A stretch of DNA of 64,000 nucleotides from Prado023 sp963788325 (lineage in GTDB: Bacteria; Actinomycetota; Actinomycetes; S36-B12; CAIYMF01), in NCBI GenBank assembly GCA_963788325.1, contig CAWBGJ010000014.1:248001-312000 (forward strand). The letters run 5' to 3'. How positions within the stretch are numbered: the stretch's first letter is position 1; every line of letters begins with the position of its first letter. A program made the translations under genes and the position numbers. Positions 26,066 through 33,688 of the stretch are shown here, in pieces. The notes below the pieces were generated by a model that saw only the letters and a program-made list of their open reading frames with translations, was not told where the DNA came from and ran no database searches.

Positions 26066-26700
26066 CGAACACCCGCCACGGTGGCGCCCTCGACGGCCCC
26101 CCCGACAGCCGACTTCATCCGGGCATCGGGGGCGTCTGCGACGTCCCAGTCGGCAGTCGTGGGCAGGGTGAACCGCACGTCGCACACGGTCGTCTCGGAG
26201 ACCAGGTCCACCTTGCGCACGGTCACCCGGTCGATACGAGCTCCCAGGAGGGCCCCGAGCAGATCACGAGCCACTGCCTCGTCGGTGACTGCCCGGTCCA
26301 GCACCATCGTCTGCTGACGGGCGCGGGGGAACAGGGCGGGGCTGTCGCCCACGGCGATGACCGCCAGCAGCACCGTCATGAGGGTGAAGGACACATACGG
26401 CGAGATGGAGGGGAAGCCACCCAAGAGGCCCAGGGCGATGGCGGTGAAGTAGTAGGCGATCTCGGCGTGATCCATCTCCGTGGACCGAAGGCGGATGATC
26501 GACAGCACCGCGAAGATCCCCAGCCCGAAGCCCAGCGACAGGTCGGTCGTGGCCATCGCGTAGGTGACACCCATCACGCCCACATTGATGGACAGGAAGG
26601 CGACGATGAGGTCACGGCGCCGATGCCGCGGGAAGTACAGGACGAAGACCATGAGGCTGATCGCGACCAGGTCGGCAGCGATGAAGGCGAAGACGGACAT
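26062..26700 (-). CDS. DUF4956 membrane protein
   Basis: A 212-residue integral membrane protein. Three or four helices occupy the first 115 residues (FIAADLVAISLMVFVLYF, FLSINVGVMGVTYAM, GFGLGIFAVLSIIRL, IAYYFTAIALGLLGG). The conserved RLRSTEMDHAEIAYYFTAIA stretch between helices is the family signature. The C-terminal 90 residues form a cytoplasmic domain rich in Val/Arg (ARIDRVTVRKVDLVSETTVC). DUF4956 genes are regular partners of VTC genes, so it is probably the membrane anchor of the polymerase. First gene of the three-gene operon; GGGAG precedes the ATG. Confidence 0.88.
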   Translation of the reverse strand: MSVFAFIAADLVAISLMVFVLYFPRHRRRDLIVAFLSINVGVMGVTYAMATTDLSLGFGLGIFAVLSIIRLRSTEMDHAEIAYYFTAIALGLLGGFPSISPYVSFTLMTVLLAVIAVGDSPALFPRARQQTMVLDRAVTDEAVARDLLGALLGARIDRVTVRKVDLVSETTVCDVRFTLPTTADWDVADAPDARMKSAVGGAVEGATVAGVR

Positions 26701-26808
26701 GAGGGGCTCCCGGGGCTCGGATTCGTGGATCAGGGACGAGCCCATGACACACCGCAGGTCTGGGGGGAACCTGTGAACTGCATCAGGGGGGGCAGTGAAG
26801 CCGTCCCG

Positions 26809-27780
26809 TCACACGCGAGCAGGATGTCGTGACGACCCCGGGAGTCTGCCAGCCTGCCCATAGGCCAGGAGGACGCGCAGGGCGGCCAGCGTGACCCACC
26901 GGTTGGGTGCGCCGGCGCGGGGGTAGGTGATGTGCGTCTGGCCGGGGTGGCCGCTGTCCGCGGCCCAGCGACCGTCGGGCCGCCGCCGCTCGCGCAGCAG
27001 GTCCAGGCCATCGTCCATGCGCGCATCGCGTTCGACGCCCGCGGCCGCGAGCGCGTCCAGGCACCGCAGGATGTCGAAGTGCCACCGCGTCGGATGGTGC
27101 AGGCGCGTCATGTCCGCGTGGATCGGCTCGCCCGTACGGTGGCTGCGAAACAGCCGATGTCGCAGCAGGAACTCGATCGCGGTACCGCGCGCCTGCCTGA
27201 CCTCATCTGCCCGATGGTCATGGCCGGCGGCCAGGTACGCGGTACAGCCCTCGATCACGCTCAACGAGGTGTGGACCGAGGAATGCGTGGCACCCGAGCG
27301 GTTGGAGCGGCAGTTGAAGCCTCCGTCCGCCAGGCGCTGTCCGAGGACGAAGTCGACCAGGCTCGCCACGGCGTCGGTCGGCGCGGCGAAGTGGCTGCAG
27401 TAGTTCAGGGCCATCCCGTTGATGCAGACATCGCTGCGCCCGAGGGTCCGGCTGGGGTTGAGGCCGCCGTCGGGGCCCTTCTCCTCCCGCAGCACCATCG
27501 CGACGGAGTCCCGGGCCGCCGGGTGGGTGGCGGGCAGGCCGAGGTTGGCCAGTTCGAGAAGGGTGTAGTGGGTGCTCGTCCACTTGGGCTGGTAGAAGCC
27601 TCGGCCCCAGTGACCGGTCTCGCCGCGCGCAGCAAGGATCGCAGCGACGTCTCCGTCAGCCGCGATGCGCGCCTCGAGGGCGGGGTCCGCCTGCCCCAAC
27701 AGGTCCCGGCGCGTCTGGTACTCCATGGCCGCGTCTCCAGCCATCAACCAGTCGATGGCTGCCCCATCGAGGACCTCCAT
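26809..27780 (-). CDS. Prenyltransferase/squalene-oxidase repeat-like protein
   Basis: A 323-residue soluble protein with an alpha/alpha toroid signature. Repeats of the GGFNC/DGRW kind are visible: GPDGGLNPSRTLGRSDVCIN, LADGGFNCRSNRSGATHSS, RRPDGRWAADSGHPGQTH. WGRGFYQPKWTSTHYTLLELA near residue 60 begins the core; the histidines in HYTLL and HSSVHTSLSV may be structural. Whether it is a cyclase, a lyase or a glycan enzyme is unknown. Same strand as the DUF4956 operon but separated by 108 bases; TAGGCT lies six bases before the ATG, so it has its own leaderless promoter. Confidence 0.75.
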   Translation of the reverse strand: MEVLDGAAIDWLMAGDAAMEYQTRRDLLGQADPALEARIAADGDVAAILAARGETGHWGRGFYQPKWTSTHYTLLELANLGLPATHPAARDSVAMVLREEKGPDGGLNPSRTLGRSDVCINGMALNYCSHFAAPTDAVASLVDFVLGQRLADGGFNCRSNRSGATHSSVHTSLSVIEGCTAYLAAGHDHRADEVRQARGTAIEFLLRHRLFRSHRTGEPIHADMTRLHHPTRWHFDILRCLDALAAAGVERDARMDDGLDLLRERRRPDGRWAADSGHPGQTHITYPRAGAPNRWVTLAALRVLLAYGQAGRLPGSSRHPARV

Positions 27781-27849
27781 GAACTCAGCCTAGGCGCCTG
27801 TCGACTCCGACGAGACGTTGTCGACGGGCAGCAGCCCAAGGCGTCCTGC

Positions 27850-29082
27850 TCAGCCGGCAGGGCCGCGGTGGGGCACCGCTCGGGTCAGGGTGAGGTGGGT
27901 GAGGAGTGCGGCCAGGATGGGCACGATCAGGAGGCCCGCAAGACCGGCAGTGCCGAACTGGTCGAACAGGAAGCCGGCGACCGGTCCGGCGGCCGCCTGG
28001 GCTGCGAACAGGATGCCGATGACCAGGGCGTACACAGCCGCCCGCTGCTCCACCGGCAGCTGCATGGCCGCGACTGCATTCGCAGGTCCGGCGGCACCGA
28101 ACATGGCACCGCACGCGACGAGGGCCACGGCAGAGGCCCAGGTACCGCCGATGCTGAATCCGACCACGCCGGCTGCCGCAGGCCCGGCGATCAGGGCCGC
28201 CGACCAGGTGAGCAGTGCCCGTTCCCGCCACCTCGAGGGGACTGCCGCAGCTGCAGCGGCGGCCACCATGGCCGATCCCATCAGCAGGGCGGAGGCCAGC
28301 GCGGAGGAGGCCTGCGGGTCGTCGGGGACGAAGGTCTTGGCCAGCGGGACGGCCTGCGTCTCGATGGCCACCCCCGCCCCGAGCGCGATCGCCGACAGCA
28401 CCGCGGCCGCGGTCACCCCGGGCAGGGTCCGCAACGCACCCCACCCAGCACGCATGCTCGGAGCGGTGTCCCGTGTCGCGCGGGTCCGGTTGGCCGGGTG
28501 GGTGATGCTGGCCAGGAGCACCCCGGAGACGGCGAACGTGACCGAGGCGAACAGCAGCGCGCCGGACACCGTGAACAGCGCCACGAGTGCCCCGCCGGTG
28601 GCGTAGCCGACGAGGATGGTCAGGTTCTGGGTGACCTGGGAGATCTTCGTCGCCGACACGACACGATCCAGGCCGACGATCTCCGGGATCAACGCCGAGC
28701 GCTGCGACATGAAGGGGACTCGGACCAGGCCCGTTGCGAACGCGACCGCCAGGGCCAGCCAGGTGGAGGGGAAGATCGCCAGCAGCCCGAGCAGGGCGGC
28801 GCGAGTGGACTCGGTGATCAGGAACAGGGTCCGTCTGGGCAGGGTCCCGGTCCGGACGGTCAACCACTGCCCGGGGCCCAGGGCTGGCAGCAGGGAGACC
28901 GAGAACACCAGGGCCGACATCAGCGCTGACTCGGTCGCGTTGAACACCAGGATCGACATGGCCAGCCGCGCGGCCCAGTCACCGACCTCGGAGACCACCT
29001 GGCCGATCCAGATCCGCCGGAACGCCGAGACCCGCCAGACACTGCCCGCCGGCCCTGCGGCAGTGCCCTCCATGGCGGTCAT
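27850..29082 (-). CDS. MFS transporter
   Basis: A 410-residue major facilitator protein of the enterobactin-exporter-like (MFS_3) type. Twelve hydrophobic segments can be traced. FRRIWIGQVVSEVGDWAARL opens the protein, as is typical for this subgroup (usually R.W.G...S..G), and RVPFMSQRSALIPEIVG forms the loop between helices 4 and 5. Substrate unknown; multidrug or siderophore export are the common roles. I use ATG 29082; ATG 29073 is equally possible. Upstream frame extension runs through a decayed histidine kinase and is not part of the protein. Confidence 0.9.
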   Translation of the reverse strand: MTAMEGTAAGPAGSVWRVSAFRRIWIGQVVSEVGDWAARLAMSILVFNATESALMSALVFSVSLLPALGPGQWLTVRTGTLPRRTLFLITESTRAALLGLLAIFPSTWLALAVAFATGLVRVPFMSQRSALIPEIVGLDRVVSATKISQVTQNLTILVGYATGGALVALFTVSGALLFASVTFAVSGVLLASITHPANRTRATRDTAPSMRAGWGALRTLPGVTAAAVLSAIALGAGVAIETQAVPLAKTFVPDDPQASSALASALLMGSAMVAAAAAAAVPSRWRERALLTWSAALIAGPAAAGVVGFSIGGTWASAVALVACGAMFGAAGPANAVAAMQLPVEQRAAVYALVIGILFAAQAAAGPVAGFLFDQFGTAGLAGLLIVPILAALLTHLTLTRAVPHRGPAG

Positions 29083-29131
29083 GGGCGCCCAGGCCAGGCG
29101 CCGTCGATGCCCGAGCTCCTCATCGCCGGGA

Positions 29132-29480
29132 TCACGCGTCAAGCTCCCCTCGAGTCGTCGCTGGGCCCACCAGGGGCAACTGGAAGCCGAGCTCGGCACC
29201 CCCGTCGGGCCGGTTCGCGGCGAAGGCCGAGCCGCCATGGGTCTGCGCCACGTCGCAGACGATAGCCAGTCCGAGCCCGGATCCGGGCAGCGACCGGGCC
29301 GATGTCGACCGGGAGAAGCGGTAGAACACGTGCGGCAGGTCCAGGGGGGGTCGATCCCGGGTCCACGATCACCTACGATCACGCGCCCCCGGTCGAGGGC
29401 GGCATGCGTCACGATCGCGGCCTTGACGGTTCCGCCAGGGCCGGGTTCCAGGGCATCAGTGCAACCGTCCACCTGGACTC
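29132..29480 (-). pseudogene. Decayed sensor histidine kinase, catalytic end
   Basis: Two frames carry pieces of one HATPase domain. The first reads DALEPGPGGTVKAAIVTHAA then RVIVGDRGPGIDP (weakened N box and G1 box). After a run of seven G on the + strand (29344-29350) the frame shifts to VFYRFSRSTSARSLPGSGLG LAIVCDVAQTHGG (F box, G2 box) and the closing AELGFQLPL. The kinase core upstream (H box) is not recognisable in 29481-29675, where I see only further debris. A one-base indel at the G tract would rejoin the domain, but the upstream part remains broken. Confidence 0.75.
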
Positions 29481-29675
29481 CGACGCCACGCCGGAACAGA
29501 TGGCGGAGCTGCAGAGCACCGTGGTCGCCAGCTCCCCGGTCGGACACACGCTTGCGGGCGCCGATCCCCACCACCATCGAGCTGGCCTCCGGGCTCTGAC
29601 CCCGGCTCGTCGAGGTGCCCACGGCGACGGCCGCCGGCCGGGCCACGTAGGGGCGGGCGGCAGCCGCGGGGTGCC

Positions 29676-30641
29676 CTATGCAGTGATGCCTGCACTGGCC
29701 CGGTAGTGCATGACCATGGCAGCAAGGATCTCGTCCCAGGGCGTAGGCTCCAGCCCGAAGGTCCCTCGCGCTGCGGTTTCGTCGAGCAGGTAGGGACGCT
29801 CTCGCTGGTACTCGGTCTCCTTCAGCTCGCGGATGACTGGCTGGAACAGCCCCAGCAGCCGCATCAGGGTCGCGGGCACCGTGGAGACCCTGACGGGCGG
29901 GACACCCGCCGCCCCGGCCAGGTCCTCGACGGCCTGGCGCTGGCTGCGCGGAGCGTTGCTGGGCACGTGCCACGCCCGACCCCAACCGCGTTCATCGGCC
30001 GCGACCGTCACGAGCGTGCGAGCCACATCCATCGGAGCGGTCCAGGTGTGCGGCTGGTCGACGTCCCCCAGGAGTTGGACACCCTTGCCGGCCAGAACCC
30101 GCGGCATCACGCGATCGCCGAGCTGGCTCTGGGGGCCCGGGCAGATGTAGTCCGATCCGCGGACCTCGGTCATACGTACGCGGCCCGCATCGCTGGCATC
30201 CCTCGCGTCCTGCCACATCCGGATCCGCACCTGCGCCTTCACGCCGCTCGCCGAGAGAGGCAGATCCTCGGTCATCGGCACGTCGACAGGTCCGTAGCCG
30301 TAGAGGTTGGACACAGTGGCCAGCACCGCGCCAGTCCTCTCGGCGTAGGCCAGGAGCGCGCCTGCGATGGGCGGCCAGTCGGTGGCCCACCGGTGGTAGT
30401 CCGGGTTGACTGCGTTGTAGATGACGGCGGCGTGGGGCACGGCTGCGAGGACGGATTCCAGCCTCGAGGCGTCGACGCTGACCACGCGGATGCGCGGCTC
30501 AGCTGGGCCTCGGCCGCTACGGCTGGCCAGCACCACCTCGGCGCCGGCGCTCGCGAGGACTGTGGCCAGCGCACAGCCGACCTCACCGGCGCCGACCACG
30601 AGATGGGTGCCGGCTGCGGGCCGGAATGGGAGGGAGATCAT
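29676..30641 (-). CDS. NAD-dependent epimerase/dehydratase family protein
   Basis: A 321-residue extended-SDR enzyme. The N-terminal dinucleotide motif is LVVGAGEVGCALATVLA (a GxGxxG variant), followed by VYAV/NAVNPDYHRW and the active-site region SNLYGYGPVDVPM; the usual YxxxK is partly altered, so activity is uncertain. The C-terminal substrate domain contains WTAPMDVARTL and LLGLFQPVIREL. Substrate unknown. Divergent from tetR, with two identical 11-bp operators bracketing its promoter, so it is almost certainly the TetR target. GGAG precedes the ATG. GC and codon use are like the neighbours. Confidence 0.88.
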   Translation of the reverse strand: MISLPFRPAAGTHLVVGAGEVGCALATVLASAGAEVVLASRSGRGPAEPRIRVVSVDASRLESVLAAVPHAAVIYNAVNPDYHRWATDWPPIAGALLAYAERTGAVLATVSNLYGYGPVDVPMTEDLPLSASGVKAQVRIRMWQDARDASDAGRVRMTEVRGSDYICPGPQSQLGDRVMPRVLAGKGVQLLGDVDQPHTWTAPMDVARTLVTVAADERGWGRAWHVPSNAPRSQRQAVEDLAGAAGVPPVRVSTVPATLMRLLGLFQPVIRELKETEYQRERPYLLDETAARGTFGLEPTPWDEILAAMVMHYRASAGITA

Positions 30642-30672
30642 GCGTGCTCCTTGGTCCAGTGCTCTCTTCTGC

Positions 30673-30683
30673 GAGCACTGCTC
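30673..30683. promoter_or_regulatory. Operator O1, directly after the epimerase -10
   Basis: GAGCACTGCTC, a palindrome (GAGCA-C-TGCTC), begins one base after the -10 hexamer on the minus strand, covering the expected transcription start. Identical to O2. Confidence 0.8.
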
Positions 30684-30712
30684 ACACTAGGGCCGGGGAA
30701 GGCGCGAGTCAA
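30684..30712 (-). promoter_or_regulatory. Promoter of the epimerase gene
   Basis: On the minus strand TTGACT (30712-30707) and TAGTGT (30689-30684) are separated by exactly 17 bases. It is bracketed by the two GAGCACTGCTC sites. Confidence 0.8.
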
Positions 30713-30723
30713 GAGCACTGCTC
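30713..30723. promoter_or_regulatory. Operator O2, abutting the epimerase -35
   Basis: GAGCACTGCTC again, starting 40 bases after O1 (about four helical turns), adjacent to the epimerase -35 and 7 bases before the tetR -35. Confidence 0.8.
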
Positions 30724-30730
30724 ACTATTG

Positions 30731-30759
30731 TTGTCGGCGCTCTCGAATTCGTGCAGACT
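30731..30759 (+). promoter_or_regulatory. Promoter of tetR
   Basis: TTGTCG (30731-30736), 17 bases, CAGACT (30754-30759), then seven bases to the ATG: a leaderless promoter. Confidence 0.7.
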
Positions 30760-30766
30760 GCGGAGC

Positions 30767-31483
30767 ATGACTGCCCCCACTGTCCCCCGCTCTGCCCGTG
30801 AGCGGGCCCGCGCAGAGATCATGTCCGAGATCCTGCGAGTGGGGCGCCTCCACCTGGCCCGCGACGGTGCGGCGACTTTGTCGCTGCGCGCCATCGCCCG
30901 CGACCTGGGGATGGTCTCCTCGGCCGTGTACCGCTACGTGCCCAACCGGGACGCCCTGCTCACGATGCTCATCATCCACGCCTACGACAGTGTCGGGGCC
31001 GACGTCGAGGAAGCCGATCGGGCACAGGCCAGGGATGATCGAATCGGGAGATTCCTGGCTGTCTGCCGAGCCGTCCGTGCGTGGGCGCTTGCCAACCCGC
31101 ACGAGTACGCACTCATCTATGGCTCGCCCGTGCCCGGGTACGCAGCCCCCCAGGACACCATCGCCCCAGCCACACGGGTCCCCGTCGTCCTGGTATCCAT
31201 CCTCGTCGACGTGGCCTCAGCCGGCGCCGCCCCGGATTCCGGGCGAGTCTCCCCCGCCACGCTCGCGAGCCTGGCCCCGATGATCACATTCACCGATGCG
31301 CAAGTGCCCGAGGACCTCCTCCTGAGGGGACTCGCGTCGTGGGGAACTTTGCTGGGCACCATCTCGCTGGAGCTCTTCGGGCACCTGCACAACGTGGTCG
31401 ACGAGGATCCTGCCCTGCGCAGCGCGTTCTTCGACCACCAGATGCACCAGGTGGCCCAGGGTCTCGGGCTCGGGACGCGATGA
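30767..31483 (+). CDS. TetR family transcriptional repressor
   Basis: A 238-residue TetR protein. The DNA-binding domain is typical: helix 1 ARAEIMSEILRVGRLHLARDG, then the helix-turn-helix LSLRAIARDLGMVSSAVYRYV and PNRDALLTMLI. The ligand domain (about 70-238) contains LANPHEYALIYGSPVPGYAA and resembles the TetR_C group of Streptomyces-type regulators. Divergent from the epimerase gene. The ligand is unknown, but probably chemically related to the epimerase substrate. The ATG at 30767 is set by the promoter spacing and the absence of a ribosome site. Confidence 0.93.
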   Translation: MTAPTVPRSARERARAEIMSEILRVGRLHLARDGAATLSLRAIARDLGMVSSAVYRYVPNRDALLTMLIIHAYDSVGADVEEADRAQARDDRIGRFLAVCRAVRAWALANPHEYALIYGSPVPGYAAPQDTIAPATRVPVVLVSILVDVASAGAAPDSGRVSPATLASLAPMITFTDAQVPEDLLLRGLASWGTLLGTISLELFGHLHNVVDEDPALRSAFFDHQMHQVAQGLGLGTR

Positions 31484-31568
31484 GCCGTGCGACCACGAAG
31501 CCCGTCGCGTGCCTGATGACCCGCTGCGTGCTCGTGGCGACGCTCCCGCAGCCGGTAGCCTCGCGCGC

Positions 31569-32210
31569 ATGACCTCACGTCCTGCCGACGCGCAGTCCCG
31601 GTCGGCCTTCTGGGAGGGCGTGCACAACGGGAAGTCCCAGGACGCGGTCTCCTGGTGGCAGCCGGTCCCCCAGCTCTCCCTTGACCTGATCGAGGGGACA
31701 GGGCTCGACCCGAGCCTTCCGATCGTCGATGTGGGCGGCGGGTGGTCGACGCTGGTGGACCACCTGGTGGATCGTGGGTACGGCGACCTGACGGTGCTGG
31801 ATCTGTCCGACACCGCGCTCAGGGCCGTCCGGGACCGTCTGGGGGATGCCGGCGCCGGGGTCCGCCTCGAGGTGGCCGACGTGCTCGACCTGACCCCCGG
31901 CCGGCAGTACTCGCTGTGGCATGACCGCGCGGTGTTCCACTTCCTGACCGATGCGCCCGAGCGCGACGCCTACCGCGCGTCGCTGCTCAGCTCCGTGGCC
32001 CCTGACGGATGGGTCGTCATCTCGACCTTCGGACCCGACGGACCGCTGATGTGCAGTGGGCTGCCGATCGTGCGCTACTCCGGTGCGCAGTTGGCCGCGC
32101 AGTTCGGGGCCGACTTCGACGTCGTGGCCACGACCAGCGAGGACCATGTGACTCCCTGGGACTCCACCCAGCAGTTCACCGCGATGCTCCTGCGCCGCAG
32201 GTCGGCGTGA
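31569..32210 (+). CDS. Class I SAM-dependent methyltransferase
   Basis: A 213-residue methyltransferase. Motif I is IVDVGGGWSTLVDHLVDRG (Gly-rich loop), motif II LTVLDLSDTALRAV with the acidic residue, then VADVLDL and a YSLWHDRAVFHFLTD segment, where the usual DxxF is replaced by WHDRAVFHF, typical of the small methyltransferases annotated as tellurite-resistance or thiopurine-like. Substrate unknown. TAGCCT (31556-31561) is seven bases before the ATG. Its stop overlaps the start of the next methyltransferase-like gene (GTGA). Confidence 0.88.
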   Translation: MTSRPADAQSRSAFWEGVHNGKSQDAVSWWQPVPQLSLDLIEGTGLDPSLPIVDVGGGWSTLVDHLVDRGYGDLTVLDLSDTALRAVRDRLGDAGAGVRLEVADVLDLTPGRQYSLWHDRAVFHFLTDAPERDAYRASLLSSVAPDGWVVISTFGPDGPLMCSGLPIVRYSGAQLAAQFGADFDVVATTSEDHVTPWDSTQQFTAMLLRRRSA

Positions 32211-32869
32211 AGGAGCGCACCCGCCGGCTCTGGGACGGTTTCCACCAGCACCCCGGCGATCGGCACCGCCTCGTCACCGCGATTGCCGAGTCGTTCGACC
32301 TCTCGACCGCCCTGTACCCGGGGTGCTACGTCGACATCACGCCGTCGTTCGCCCTCGACTCGGTGACCTACGTCGATGTCGACCGGCGGGCCGCGCAGTT
32401 CTTCGCCGACCCCGAGGGGGTCGACGAGATCATCGGCAACCACCGCACGGGCGGCGAGCCGTCCGAGTGGAGCTTCCTGCCGGCCGACTACACCTCGAGG
32501 CTCGCGCTGCCCGAGCAGCACTACGACCTGCTCATCTCGCTCTACGCCGGGTTCGTCTCCGAGCACTGCTCCCAGCACCTGCGCCCGGGGGGGCTGCTGC
32601 TCGTGAACCCCAGCCACGGGGACGCCGCGATGGCCAGCCTCGACGCCCGTTATCGCCTGGTCGCCGCGATCACCTCCCGGGACGGGGCGTACGCAGTGCG
32701 GCGCGACGACCTCGACACCTACCTGATCCCGAAGCGGGACACCGAGATCACCCGGGAGGCCCTGCACGCCAGCAATCGGGGCGTGGCCTACACCAGGCCC
32801 GCCTTCGCCTACGTGTTCGAGCGGGGCACCGCTACTGCAACACTCGGCTCATGGACACCACGGAGCTGA
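32207..32869 (+). CDS. Methyltransferase-like protein of unknown function
   Basis: A 220-residue protein. Rossmann-like pattern with LYPGCYVDITPSFALDSVTY leading to YVDVDRRAAQFF, a methyltransferase fold in which the classical GxGxG loop is replaced by YPGCYVD; later LISLYAGFVSEHCSQHLRPG GLLLVN corresponds to motifs IV-V. Whether it binds SAM is uncertain. It starts with GTG overlapping the preceding gene and its end overlaps the next gene by 19 bases, so the three are one operon. I have seen similar hypothetical proteins in actinobacteria but no function. Confidence 0.75.
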   Translation: MKERTRRLWDGFHQHPGDRHRLVTAIAESFDLSTALYPGCYVDITPSFALDSVTYVDVDRRAAQFFADPEGVDEIIGNHRTGGEPSEWSFLPADYTSRLALPEQHYDLLISLYAGFVSEHCSQHLRPGGLLLVNPSHGDAAMASLDARYRLVAAITSRDGAYAVRRDDLDTYLIPKRDTEITREALHASNRGVAYTRPAFAYVFERGTATATLGSWTPRS

Positions 32870-33675
32870 CCAAGGACACCACGCTGTGCATCTCGCTGGC
32901 CGCCCGGCCGAGCAGCATCGGCACCCGCTTCCACAACCACCTCTACGGCCAGCTGGGCCTGGACTTCGTGTACAAGGCGTTCACGACCACCGACCTGGCG
33001 GCGGCGATCGGCGGCATCCGGGCGCTGGGCATCCGCGGTGTCGGGGTATCGATGCCCTTCAAGGAGGACGTCATCGCGCTGGTCGACTCGATGGACGACT
33101 CAGCGCTGGCGATCACGTCCGTGAACACCATCGTGAACACCGATGGGCACCTGCGGGCCTACAACACCGACTACCTGGCAGTGGTGACGCTCCTGCGCGA
33201 GCGGGCGGTCCCGACCGGCGCGCCGTTCGCGGTCATCGGCAGCGGCGGGATGGCGCGGGCCGTGGTCGCCGCGCTGCGCGACTCGGGATTCGCCGATGGA
33301 GTCGTCGTGGCACGCAACGAGCCGGCGGGGCGCAGCCTGGCCGACGAGTACGGGTTCGGCTGGCGCGCCGAGGTGGGCACCTACCGGCCGGCGCTGATCG
33401 TCAACGCCACCCCGATCGGCATGGCCGGCGGTCCCGAGGCGCACGACCTGCCCGTCCCGGCGGAGGTCGTGGACGCCGCCACGACGGTCTTCGACGTCGT
33501 GGCGATGCCGCCGGAGACCCCACTGCTCGCTCGGGCCCGGGCCCACGGCGCGTCGGTGATCACGGGCGCCGAGGTGATGGCCCTACAGGCAGTCGAGCAG
33601 TTCGTGCTCTACACCGGCGTGCGCCCCACCGGGGCGCAGTTCGCCGCCGCGGCCGCGTTCTCCAGGCAGGGCTAG
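32851..33675 (+). CDS. Shikimate 5-dehydrogenase-like protein
   Basis: A 274-residue oxidoreductase of the AroE family. The catalytic Lys in VGVSMPFKED, the Asn/Asp pair in VNTIVNTDGHLRAYNTDYLA, the Gly-rich NADP loop VIGSGGMARAVVAAL and the NATPIGM motif are present. The N-terminal substrate part (CISLAARPSSIGTRFHNHLY) differs from true AroE, which usually has GxPxxHSxSPxxHN, so the substrate may not be shikimate (quinate, or YdiB/Ael1-like). Overlaps the previous gene by 19 bases. Not next to other aromatic amino acid genes, which supports a non-canonical role. Confidence 0.85.
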   Translation: MDTTELTKDTTLCISLAARPSSIGTRFHNHLYGQLGLDFVYKAFTTTDLAAAIGGIRALGIRGVGVSMPFKEDVIALVDSMDDSALAITSVNTIVNTDGHLRAYNTDYLAVVTLLRERAVPTGAPFAVIGSGGMARAVVAALRDSGFADGVVVARNEPAGRSLADEYGFGWRAEVGTYRPALIVNATPIGMAGGPEAHDLPVPAEVVDAATTVFDVVAMPPETPLLARARAHGASVITGAEVMALQAVEQFVLYTGVRPTGAQFAAAAAFSRQG

Positions 33676-33688
33676 CCCGCCGAGCCGA

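Noticed and set aside
29302..29706. A + strand frame of 134 codons over the kinase remnant
   Set aside because: It is antisense to recognisable HATPase boxes and has no motif of its own.
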